NCBI GenBank assembly: GCA_964458555.1
Contig: CAYWJH010000019.1
Location: 1-48,548, forward strand
Source of the DNA: SLST01 sp964458555
GTDB lineage: Bacteria; Spirochaetota; Spirochaetia; DSM-27196; SLST01
Length of the DNA: 48,548 nt
Reading direction: 5' to 3'
Under the pieces are notes generated by a model that was not told where the DNA came from, did no database searches, and saw only the letters and a list, made by a program, of their open reading frames with translations. The translations under genes were made by a program, and so were the position numbers. Below, in pieces: positions 25,199-34,000 of the stretch (positions are counted from its first letter, which is position 1; the number at the start of each line of letters is the position of its first letter).

Positions 25199-25789
25199 TC
25201 ACGAGTCTTTCAGCAGATCCGCTACCTCTCGTGTCGTCTCGTCCCACATGCCGCCCTCGTACCAGCCGGCCATCTCCTCGAGAAACTCGCGGTAGAGCGT
25301 CGCGAACCTCTTCGCGGCGTCCTTGTCCGTCTTCTGCTTCTCGTAGAGATCCATGAACTCGGGGCGCGCCGCTTTCCACTCGTTCTTTTTCTCTTCGACC
25401 GCACGAGGCGCCTCGATCCAGCGTCCGATTTCGGCACCCGTGCCGTCCCAGAGCGAGATGACCGGTATGTGGTCGTCACCGTCGCTCTCGTACTTGTCCT
25501 TGAGATCCTCGTGCTCGGAGCCGCGGAATACGCGCAGCTCGATGCCGGCCTTCTCGAAGAGGCTCGCGAGGACAGGAGTGTTCAGCGCGGAGTCGCCGCA
25601 CCAGTCTTCGGTCATGATCGTCGCGCGCACCGGCTGCTCGTAGCTCGCGGCGCGCTGTTCGAGCGCTCGAGCGTGGTCATCGTTTGCCTCGGCCTTTTCC
25701 GCGAGCCTGCGAACGAGGGAGCGGTAGTTGCGGATGTTCCGGACGTACGTATCTACGTCGTGACCCTGCTCGAATTTCGTCTGATCCAT
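25199..25789 (-). CDS. Thioredoxin-like protein with single active-site cysteine
   Basis: A 196-residue cytoplasmic protein with an N-terminal helical part (about 1-50) and a thioredoxin fold of the Thioredoxin_9 kind. The active-site loop is W63-C64-G65-D66-S67: the nucleophilic Cys is kept, the resolving Cys is Ser. The cis-proline is in DHIPVISLWD. A charged helical C-terminal tail follows. With one Cys it can form mixed disulfides or act monothiol-like, but cannot make the usual internal disulfide. ATG 25789 has GAGG upstream. It lies between the lipoprotein peptidase gene and the aminotransferase, all on the minus strand. Confidence 0.85.
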   Translation of the reverse strand: MDQTKFEQGHDVDTYVRNIRNYRSLVRRLAEKAEANDDHARALEQRAASYEQPVRATIMTEDWCGDSALNTPVLASLFEKAGIELRVFRGSEHEDLKDKYESDGDDHIPVISLWDGTGAEIGRWIEAPRAVEEKKNEWKAARPEFMDLYEKQKTDKDAAKRFATLYREFLEEMAGWYEGGMWDETTREVADLLKDS

Positions 25790-25847
25790 AGTACCTCGCT
25801 TCCGTATGGGCAGAAGGTACTCCCGGCGGAACAGGCAGGCAATCCGG

Positions 25848-26588
25848 CTACAGCTCGATCCGGTGCAACGCACCGAGCTCCCGGTAGAGATGACTCGCGA
25901 GCCACTCGTCCGGGTTGAGGTAGCGGTGGCTGCGCATGCGCATGGGCGAGTTCACCACCACGCCGTCGGCCGCGACGTGGGTCTGCGGATCGGTGAGGTT
26001 CATCCGGGCACGGACGACGCCGTCGGTGTAGTGATGGTGAAGGTAGTCGATCGTCCCGTCGGGCGAGACGTCGAGCACGAGGCCCACGTGCGTCAGCCCG
26101 TCGTTCCACTCGGTGTCGCCGTTCTTGTCGTAGGTATTGTCCCAGAAGATGAGGTCACCGGGCTCGGGAAGCCGTGCATCGTAGAGCAGAGCGTGATCGC
26201 CGGCGATGCCGTGGAGCCGCCGGACACCGTTTCCGGCGTAGTTCGGGAAGAGATCAACCAGACGCACGCCGGCCATGGCGTAGATCGCGAGGATCGTTCC
26301 GGTGCAGTCGTAGTTGTAGTGGTAGCCGTCGACGACGAACCTCTGCGTCTCGAGCATCCGTTCGGCCGCGTCGAGGATGAGAAGCTGTCGGGCGGAGAGC
26401 CGTGCCGATGTGGTCCGTTCCGGCTCGACGACCGCTCCGCGGTCGACGACCTCCGGCTGCCCGGCGAGCGACACGCAACTGCTCAGCAGGAGGGTGCAGA
26501 CCGCCCCCACCATGATCGGGATCCGTACCGGTGCGCCGGTCGAACCCCGACCGGTCCGGCTCGTTTCGCTACGTGCCTGCGTACGCAT
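25848..26588 (-). CDS. NlpC/P60-like cysteine peptidase lipoprotein
   Basis: A 246-residue protein with an extended basic n-region, a hydrophobic core and a lipobox ending LLLSSC, so probably an anchored lipoprotein. The C-terminal 150 residues have the NlpC/P60/CHAP order: catalytic Cys in NYDCTGTIL, PGDLIFWDN, and catalytic His in GLTHVGLVLD, with HHHY following. Such enzymes cut peptidoglycan stem peptides or amide bonds. The start 26588 is supported by GGAG five bases upstream. The N-terminal 40 mature residues are low-similarity linker. Confidence 0.75.
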   Translation of the reverse strand: MRTQARSETSRTGRGSTGAPVRIPIMVGAVCTLLLSSCVSLAGQPEVVDRGAVVEPERTTSARLSARQLLILDAAERMLETQRFVVDGYHYNYDCTGTILAIYAMAGVRLVDLFPNYAGNGVRRLHGIAGDHALLYDARLPEPGDLIFWDNTYDKNGDTEWNDGLTHVGLVLDVSPDGTIDYLHHHYTDGVVRARMNLTDPQTHVAADGVVVNSPMRMRSHRYLNPDEWLASHLYRELGALHRIEL

Positions 26589-26654
26589 AGACGCTCCGAG
26601 TATAGCGCGTCCGCGTGCGGATCGACAGCGATTTCTCGCGGCGGCGTCGAGCGG

Positions 26655-27209
26655 CTATCGGGCGAAGGTGCCCATGAGCGTGTCCTGCGCGAGGACGTGG
26701 CCCTCGGCCGCGTCGACGAAGTCGTCCTTCGTCACGCCGGGCGCGAGTCCGAGCTCGACGTCGAGCGCGTACACGGTGAAGAAGTACCGATGCGTGCCGC
26801 CCGGAGGACACGGCCCCCCGTAGCCGACGTTGCCGAAGCTGTTCGTGCCCTGCGTCCCGCCGGGCACCGGGCGCTCGTCGCCGGCGATCGCCTCGGGGAG
26901 CTCGCTCGTGTCGGCCGGGATGTCGTAGTAGACCCAGTGCACGAAGGTGCCCCCCGGAGCGTCCGGGTCCTCCATCAAAAGCGCGTACGATGCCGTGCCG
27001 TCCGGCGCTCCCTCCCACGCGAGCTGCGGCGATAGGTCCTGCCCGTCGCAGCTGTAGCGCGGCGGGATCGGGCCCTCGTGCTCGAACGCCGCGCTCTCTA
27101 CGGTCATGCTCTGCTCGGCCATAGTCGTTCCTCCTTCCTGCGATTCGCACGCCGAGATCGCGACAACCGCGACGAGCAGCGGAATCGTGAGTCTCGATGC
27201 GCTCCGCAT
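26655..27209 (-). CDS. YbhB/YbcL-family (PEBP-like) lipoprotein
   Basis: A 184-residue protein of the Raf-kinase-inhibitor-like bacterial PEBP family. The signal peptide ends VVAISAC, giving a lipidated Cys at 21. The ligand-binding pocket motif is MEDPDAPGG with HWVYYDIP; GYGGPCPPGGTHRYFFTVYAL forms the second conserved block. Bacterial members bind small anions, but their role is unclear. The gene is divergent from the TetR regulator and ends 66 bases from the start of the peptidase gene. Confidence 0.92.
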   Translation of the reverse strand: MRSASRLTIPLLVAVVAISACESQEGGTTMAEQSMTVESAAFEHEGPIPPRYSCDGQDLSPQLAWEGAPDGTASYALLMEDPDAPGGTFVHWVYYDIPADTSELPEAIAGDERPVPGGTQGTNSFGNVGYGGPCPPGGTHRYFFTVYALDVELGLAPGVTKDDFVDAAEGHVLAQDTLMGTFAR

Positions 27210-27252
27210 ACCTTCAGCATACCCTCATCGGCGCCGAATGGAAAATCGCGCA

Positions 27253-27281
27253 TTGACAGCGCGTATACCGTTCGGTATATT
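27253..27281 (+). promoter_or_regulatory. Near-consensus promoter with embedded palindromic operator for the TetR gene
   Basis: TTGACA (27253-27258), 17 bases, TATATT (27276-27281). Between and over the -10 lies TATACCG-TT-CGGTATA (27264-27279), a perfect 16-base palindrome of the type TetR proteins bind. A repressor there would block its own promoter. Predicted initiation at 27288-27289 coincides with the GTG start. Confidence 0.75.
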
Positions 27282-27288
27282 GCGGGGC

Positions 27289-27855
27289 GTGGGCGGACGC
27301 GAACGACTCGCCGAAGCCGCGCTCGAGCTCTTCGTCGAGCACGGCTACGATGCGGTGGGAGTGCAGGAGATCGTGGAACGGGCGACGGTTACCAAGCCCA
27401 GCCTCTACCACCACTACGGAAGCAAGCGAGGGCTGCTGTCCGCTCTCGCCGCCGCGGTGGACGAGCGGCTCTTCGCCGTGCTCGCAGACGCGACCACGTA
27501 CGCGCACGATCTCCCGCGCGAGCTCGAGCGCATTGTGGCCAGGCTCTTGCGCTTCGCGGAAGCCTACCCGGCGCACGCGCGCCTGCTGCTCGCCGCGCAG
27601 AACGGACCGGTGGGCAGCGAGACGCGGGACGCGCTCGGGGCGATCTGGCGGCGGCTCTCGGCGGATGTCGAGCGGTTCTTTCGGGACGCCGCGGCAGACC
27701 ACGGGAACATGCGCGGTCGCTCGCGGGGGTACACGGTGTCCTTGCTCGGAGTCGTGTGGGCGTACGTCGTGCTCCGGCTCGACGACGAGCTCCACGCAGA
27801 CCCACAACAGGCGCACGCGATCATGCGTCAGTTCAGCTACGGAATCTACTCGTAA
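27289..27855 (+). CDS. TetR-family transcriptional regulator
   Basis: A 188-residue regulator. The N-terminal helix-turn-helix runs from GGRERLAEAALELF to VTKPSLYHHYGSKRGLL, the classic TetR recognition segment. The C-terminal ligand/dimer domain is not classifiable. The GTG at 27289 falls at the predicted transcription start, so the mRNA is likely leaderless; the next in-frame starts would remove HTH residues. It precedes the GH13 gene by 17 bases and very likely controls it and itself through the palindrome in its promoter. Confidence 0.85.
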   Translation: MGGRERLAEAALELFVEHGYDAVGVQEIVERATVTKPSLYHHYGSKRGLLSALAAAVDERLFAVLADATTYAHDLPRELERIVARLLRFAEAYPAHARLLLAAQNGPVGSETRDALGAIWRRLSADVERFFRDAAADHGNMRGRSRGYTVSLLGVVWAYVVLRLDDELHADPQQAHAIMRQFSYGIYS

Positions 27856-27872
27856 TCCCGCGGAGGACCAGT

Positions 27873-29261
27873 ATGGGCATTGCCGAATCGTGGTGGCATC
27901 GGGCCGCCTTCTATCACATCTATCCGCTCGGTTCCTGCGGCGCTCCAGAGGTAAACGACGGGGCCGGGCCGGCGGTTCCGCGGATCGACGCAATCACGAG
28001 CGACCTTGACCGAATCGTCTCGCTCGGGTTCAACGCGCTCTACCTCGGCCCGCTGTTCGAGTCTGGTTCGCACGGCTACGACACGCACGACTACTTTCGG
28101 CTCGACCGCCGCTTAGGCGAGGACGACGACCTCGCCTCGCTCGTCGCGGCCGCCCACGAGCGAGGCGTCGCGGTGGTTGTGGACGGCGTCTACAACCACG
28201 TGGGGCGGGGTTTCGAACCGTTCGTGCGGCTGCGCGAGGAGGGGCCGGACTCGCCCTACCGCTCGTGGTTTCGCGGTGTCGACTTCGCCGCCGACAACCG
28301 CTTCGGCGACGGGTTCGTCTACGAGGGCTGGGAAGGCGTCGAGGAGCTCGTGGCGCTCAACCACGACAATCCTGAGGTCCGGGAATACGCGATCCGGGCA
28401 GCCGAGCACGCGCTCGAGCGCTACGACGTTGACGGTATCCGCCTCGACGTCGCGTACAGCCTTCCGTTCGAGTTCATCGACGCTCTTGCCCGTCGGGTCC
28501 GCGGTCTCCGCGCCGATGCGTGGCTCATGGGCGAGGTTGTCCACGGCGACTACGCGGCCTTCCTTGCGCCGGGTCGGTTGGACAGCGTAACGAACTACGA
28601 GTGCCACAAGGGCCTGTGGTCCTCGTTCAACGATCGGAACTTGCACGAGATCGCGCACTCGCTCGATCGGCTCTTCGGCGGGGGCGGGCTCCTCGCCGAT
28701 GCGCTCGCGCGGGGCAACGTCCTGTACAACTTCGCGGACAACCACGACGTAGACCGGCTCGCCTCGAAACTGGCCGCGGACGACCACGCCTTCCCGCTCT
28801 ACGCGATCCTGTGGACGATGCCCGGAATCCCGTCGGTCTACTACGGCAGCGAGTACGGGATCCGGGGCAGGAAGGACCAGGGCGACTCCGCGCTGCGCCC
28901 CGCGGCCGACGAGATACGCCGCGAGCGTCCGGAGCTCGCGGCGTATCTGCGCGAGCTGAACGAGGTGCGCGCGAGCTCGGCGGCGTTGCGGACCGGGGAC
29001 TTCCGGCTCCTGGGCGTGGACAGCGCGACGCTCCTGTTCGCGCGGACGAGCCCCGGCGGCTCGACGCCCGCCGGCGGGGAGACGGTCCTCGTCGCGGTCA
29101 ACGCGGATCCCGAACCGACGCAGCTCGTCGTGCCCCCCGAGGCGCGGGGGCGCTACGAGTGTCTGTTCGGCGGCGAGGAGGTCGGCTTGGATCCGTCCTC
29201 GGGGCTCCTCGACGTACCCGCGCGCGGCGCGCGGGTGCTTCGGCGCGTGGAGCGCGCCTGA
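27873..29261 (+). CDS. GH13 alpha-amylase-family enzyme
   Basis: A 462-residue GH13 barrel without signal peptide, so cytoplasmic. The catalytic residues are nucleophile D192 (GIRLDVAY), acid/base E221 (LMGEVVHG) and D292 (FADNHDVDR). Region I is DGVYNHVG (about 104-111). The C-terminal beta domain is short. It acts on alpha-1,4/1,6 glucosides, for example maltodextrins or an alpha-glucoside phosphate; product specificity cannot be read. GGAGG precedes the ATG. It forms an operon with tetR. Confidence 0.92.
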   Translation: MGIAESWWHRAAFYHIYPLGSCGAPEVNDGAGPAVPRIDAITSDLDRIVSLGFNALYLGPLFESGSHGYDTHDYFRLDRRLGEDDDLASLVAAAHERGVAVVVDGVYNHVGRGFEPFVRLREEGPDSPYRSWFRGVDFAADNRFGDGFVYEGWEGVEELVALNHDNPEVREYAIRAAEHALERYDVDGIRLDVAYSLPFEFIDALARRVRGLRADAWLMGEVVHGDYAAFLAPGRLDSVTNYECHKGLWSSFNDRNLHEIAHSLDRLFGGGGLLADALARGNVLYNFADNHDVDRLASKLAADDHAFPLYAILWTMPGIPSVYYGSEYGIRGRKDQGDSALRPAADEIRRERPELAAYLRELNEVRASSAALRTGDFRLLGVDSATLLFARTSPGGSTPAGGETVLVAVNADPEPTQLVVPPEARGRYECLFGGEEVGLDPSSGLLDVPARGARVLRRVERA

Positions 29262-29267
29262 GGCGGC

Positions 29268-31079
29268 CTACACGCGCAGCCGCTGCTCGTAGTTCGTGTG
29301 CAGCAAGTCGTGCGAGCGGTGGCCGAGCGGCTCGCCCAGGTACTGTTCGTAGAGCGCGACGACCTCCGGGTTGAGGTGCGACTTGCGTACCGGTTTGCCC
29401 TTGTCCTCTCGGTAGATCGCGTCGATCCGCGCGCGTCGAACCGCATCGGTCGTCATTCGCGGTTGGCCGCCGCCGCCGATGCAGCCACCGGGGCAGGTCA
29501 TGATCTCGACGAAGTGGTACGTCCGCCTGCCGGCGGCGATCTCGTCGAGTAGCTGATGCGTGTTGCCCAGCCCGTGCGCGACGGCGACGCGCAGCTCGAC
29601 CTCGTCGAGGAACGACCACTCTGGAAGCGGATCGGTCACCACGAGCGATGCCTCCTTGATCCCTTCGAGCCCGGCCACCGGAGCGACGTGCAGGTCATCG
29701 ACGGGAAGCTCCCGCCCGGTGACGACCTCCCAGGCGGTCCGCAGTGCTGCTTCCATCACGCCGCCGGTATTCGCGAAGATGTCGGCCGCTCCGCTCGAGA
29801 AGCCCAGCGGCGAGTCCATTGTCCCGTCCTCGAGCGCGTCGAAGTCGATTCCCGCGGAGCGAATCATGCGGCCGAGCTCGCGCGTGGTGAGCACGTAGTC
29901 GACGTCCTGGTAACCGCTCGCGTTCATCTCGCCGCGCTGCGCCTCGAACTTCTTGGCGGTGCACGGCATGATCGACACGACGACCATCTTCTCCGGGTCA
30001 ATACCGGTCTGCTCCGCGTAGTAGGTCTTCGCGAGGGCGCCGAACATCTGCTGCGGTGACTTGCACGTGGAGACGTTCGGCAGGAACTCCGGGTAGAAGT
30101 GCTCGGCGTACTTGATCCAGCCGGGAGAGCAGCTGGTGAACTGCGGGAGCGGGCCGGGAGCGGCGTGTTCGTGGCCCGAAGCTTCGCCCGCCGCGGGTTC
30201 CGTGCCCACGATCGCGTGCTTCAGACGCGTGAGGAGCTCGGTACCTTCCTCCATGATCGTCAGGTCGGCGCTGAAGTTCGTATCGAATACCGCGTCGAAG
30301 CCGAGCTCCCGGAGCGCGGTGACCATCTTGCCCGTAACGAGCGTCCCGGCCTCGTAGTCGAAGCACTCGCCCAGCGCGGCCCGGACCGCCGGCGCGGTCT
30401 GCACGACGACGTGACGCTCGGGGTCTTCGATCGCGCTCCATACCGCCTCCAGATGATCCCGCTCGGATATCGCCCCGACCGGACAGACTGCAGCGCACTG
30501 TCCGCACTGGACGCAGACGACGTCGTCGAGGTCACCGGCAAAGGCCGGTGCGATCAAGGTCTGGTACCCACGGTACTGCGGGAAGAGCGCCCCGATCTGC
30601 TGTACTTCGTTGCACGCGGTGACGCAGCGGCGGCACTTGATGCACTTGCCGCTGTCGCGCACGAGCGCCGGAGTGCTGCGGTCGAGCACGACCGGCGGGC
30701 GTTCGCCCGGATAGAACGGCTCGCCGATTCCGGTCGTGTAGGCGAGATCGCGGAGCTCGCAGTCCATGCTGCGGTCGCAGTACTGGCAGTTGCCCTCGTG
30801 TTCGCTCAGCAGAAGCTCGATCACCGTTCGGCGCGCGGCGCGGACCCGCTTCGTGTTGGTTCGAACGATCATCCCGTCGCGGACGGGGGTCGCGCACGAG
30901 GCGAGGAGCGTCTTTGCGCCCTCGACCTCCACGACGCACACGCGGCACGCTCCCTGCGCCGCGTGGTGCTCGAGGTGACAGAGAGTCGGGATGTGGATAC
31001 CCACCGCTTGCGCCGCTTCGAGGATGGTTGAGCCCGGCTCCACCACGAGGTTCTGGTTGTTGATCGTGATCTCAGGCAT
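29268..31079 (-). CDS. hydA: [FeFe]-hydrogenase catalytic subunit, NAD(P)-linked trimeric type
   Basis: A 603-residue group-A hydrogenase. In order: a [2Fe-2S] domain with C34, C45, C48, C62; a His-Cys [4Fe-4S] site H94, C98, C101, C107; and two [4Fe-4S] clusters C146/149/152/156 and C189/192/195/199. The H-cluster domain follows with L1 at 315-321, L2 MPCTAKK (371-377) and L3 with C529 and C533 (CPGGCIGGGG). L1 reads TSCSPGW where the textbook motif is TSCCPGW; I believe HndD-type relatives share this. It reduces protons or oxidises H2. It overlaps hydB by eight bases. The maturases HydE, HydF and HydG are not in this window. Confidence 0.93.
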   Translation of the reverse strand: MPEITINNQNLVVEPGSTILEAAQAVGIHIPTLCHLEHHAAQGACRVCVVEVEGAKTLLASCATPVRDGMIVRTNTKRVRAARRTVIELLLSEHEGNCQYCDRSMDCELRDLAYTTGIGEPFYPGERPPVVLDRSTPALVRDSGKCIKCRRCVTACNEVQQIGALFPQYRGYQTLIAPAFAGDLDDVVCVQCGQCAAVCPVGAISERDHLEAVWSAIEDPERHVVVQTAPAVRAALGECFDYEAGTLVTGKMVTALRELGFDAVFDTNFSADLTIMEEGTELLTRLKHAIVGTEPAAGEASGHEHAAPGPLPQFTSCSPGWIKYAEHFYPEFLPNVSTCKSPQQMFGALAKTYYAEQTGIDPEKMVVVSIMPCTAKKFEAQRGEMNASGYQDVDYVLTTRELGRMIRSAGIDFDALEDGTMDSPLGFSSGAADIFANTGGVMEAALRTAWEVVTGRELPVDDLHVAPVAGLEGIKEASLVVTDPLPEWSFLDEVELRVAVAHGLGNTHQLLDEIAAGRRTYHFVEIMTCPGGCIGGGGQPRMTTDAVRRARIDAIYREDKGKPVRKSHLNPEVVALYEQYLGEPLGHRSHDLLHTNYEQRLRV

Positions 31080-34000
31080 GAAGCTCCTCCTTCTTCGTCA
31101 CGCTGACCGGCTCGACCGGCTTGGCGACTTGTTTCCCGTAATCGCAGCGCAGACAGCGGTGCGATTGCCGCATGGCCACTGCCTCGCACCACGGCTGCTC
31201 GACCTCGTCGAAGTTGTGCCGTCGCCGCTCCACCGGAATCGTGTTGTACGGCTCGCGCGGGTAGGGGGCCGGTTCGGCGTCGGGATCGTAGGCCACGTCG
31301 ATCTCCTGAGGCTCGCGCCAGAACGCGTCGGCGCGACCGGTCAGAAGCAGGTTGATGCCGATGGCCGCCCGCTCGCCGGCGCCGATCGCGGTGACCACCG
31401 ACTCGGGACCGCTCGCCGCGTCGCCGCCCGCGAAGATCCACGGCTCGCTCGTCTGTCCGGTCTGCGGGTCGACGGCGATGAAGCCGGCGTCGGTGAACTC
31501 GAGCTCGGCGAGCTCGCCGAGCGCTGACTCGTCGAGGCGCTGGCCGATGGCAACGATCACCTGGTCGGCCGGCAGCAGGAAGCTCTCCTCGCCGGAGCTC
31601 CGCGGGCGTCGGCGACCGCTGCGGTCGAACCCGCCGAGCGTCATCGTCTCGCAGCGAAGCCCCTGCGCCGCGCCGGTTGGGCCGGTCACGACCTCGGTCG
31701 GCTGCGTCAGGGTCCGCAGCTCGACCCCTTCGAGGAGCGCTTCCTCGATCTCCTCCGCGTAGGCCGGCATCTGCTCGCGCGTGCGCCGGTAGATGATCGT
31801 GACGCTCTCCGCGCCGAGCCGCAGGGCGCTTCGCGCGGCGTCTACCGCGGCGTTACCGCCGCCCACGACGACGACGTCCTTGCCCACCGGGACCGAACCG
31901 CGGATGTTGTAGTGCCGCAGGAACTCTCCGGCGCGTACCACGCCGTCGGCATCCTCTCCGTCGATACCCATGCCCATGCACTGCGGAGCGCCCACCCCGA
32001 GGAAGAGCGCCTCGTAGCCCGCGTCACGCAGCTCGGCGACGCTCAGATCGCGGCCCAGCTTCTGCTCGGTTCTGATGTCGACCCCGAGCTGCTCGATCAT
32101 CCGGATCTCCCGGGCGAGCGTCTCGCGCGGGAGGCGGTAGGCAGGGATCGTCTGCACGAGCATACCGCCCGGCCGTGACTCGCCTTCGAAGACCGTCGGC
32201 CGGTAGCCCAGTCGCGCGAGGAAGTAGGCGCACGAGAGTCCCGCAGGTCCGGCGCCGACGATCGCGACCTTGCGCGTCGCGTTCTCGGTGTTCTCGCGGA
32301 CGGTGGGAAGCTGGATCACGACCTCCTGGTCGACCATGTAGCGCTTGACGCCGCGGATCGCGACAGGGTCGTCGAGCGATGCGCGCCGGCAGTGGTCTTC
32401 GCACGTGTGAAAGCAGACGCGCGCGCACACCGCGGCGAAGGGGTTGCGGTTGCGGTGCAGCGCGAGCGCCTCGGCGTACCGGCGCTCGCCCACGAGCGCG
32501 ACGAAGCCCGGCACGTCCACGCCGGCCGGACACGCGCTCTCGCAGGGCGCGCGCACGAGTCCGGGGCAGACGCCGGCCGCGCAATGGCGGTCGCGGATGT
32601 GCTCCTCGTACTCGTCGCGGAAGTGACGGATCGTCGAGAGGACCGGATTGGGCGCGGTCTGTCCGAGTCCGCAGAGCGCGGTCTCTTTGATCTGCGTGCC
32701 GAGCTCGATGAGCCGGTCGATGTCCTCCATCTCGCCCTCGCCGGAGGTGATCCGGTTGAGGATCTCGAGCATGCGCTTGGTGCCCACGCGGCACGGCACG
32801 CACTTGCCGCACGATTCCTCCTGCACGAACTCGAGGAAGAAGCGCGCGACGTCGACCATACACGTCTCGTCGTCCATGACGATGAGCCCGCCGGAGCCCA
32901 TGATCGCGCCGAGCTCCTGGAGCGACTCGTAGTCGAGCGGAATGTCCAAGTGATCGCGCGGCACGCACCCGCCCGACGGTCCCCCTATCTGGGCTGCCTT
33001 GAAGGGGCGACCTCCCTTCACGCCCCCTCCAATGTCGTAGACGAGCTCGCCGAGGGTCGTGCCGATCGGCACTTCCACGAGGCCGGTGTTCTCGATCGCG
33101 CCGGCGAGCGCGAACACCTTCGTCCCGCGGCTCTCCGGCGTTCCGTGCGTCGCAAACCACGCCGCTCCGTTGGCGAAGATCGCGGCGACGTTCGCGTAGG
33201 TCTCCACGTTGTTGAGTAGACTCGGCTTGCCCCACAGGCCCTTCTGGGCAGGGAAGGGCGGCCGCGGCCGCGGCTCGCCGCGCTTGCCCTCGATCGAGTT
33301 GATGAGCGCGGTCTCCTCGCCGCAGACGAAGGCCCCCGAGCCCCGGCGGATCTCCAGGTCGAAGGCGAAGTCGCTCCCGAAGATCGAATCGCCGAGCAAT
33401 CCGGCCTCGCGCGCCTGGCCAATCGCGTGCTCGAGCCGCTCGATCGCGAGCGGATACTCGGCGCGCACGTAGACCACCCCCTGGCTCGCGCCCACGCAGC
33501 GCGCGGCGATCGCCATTCCCTCGATGAGCGAGTGCGGATCGCCCTCGAGCACGCTGCGGTCCATGAACGCGCCGGGGTCGCCCTCGTCGGCGTTGCACAG
33601 GACGAACTTCACCTCGCCCTCGGCCTTGCGCGTCAGGTCCCACTTGAGCCAGGTCGGGAAGCCGGCCCCGCCGCGTCCGCGCAGCCCGGACTCCTTCATC
33701 GCCGCGACAATGCTTTCGTTCGACATCTCTGCGATGACCCGCTCGAGCGCGGCGTACGCGCCTCGCGCGATCGCGTCGTCGATCCGGGTGGGGTCCACCG
33801 AACCGCAGTTGCGCAGCACGATCCTCTGTTGCGGCTCGTAGAAGGTGCCGAGCGTCCCGTCCGGAGCCGCCAGGCGTGAAGGCTCCTGCTGCGCGTCGTC
33901 GTCGCCGTGCTCGAAGCTGCGCGCGACGATCGCGGGAATGTCCTCCGCGCGGACGCCGGTGAAGGTGTCGCCGGTGGGGAGGGTCCGGACGACCGGGCCG

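Noticed and set aside
27078..27872. Upstream in-frame extension of the GH13 gene through the tetR region
   Set aside because: The extension is an arginine-rich shadow of tetR in another frame. ATG 27873 has GGAGG and begins the amylase barrel.
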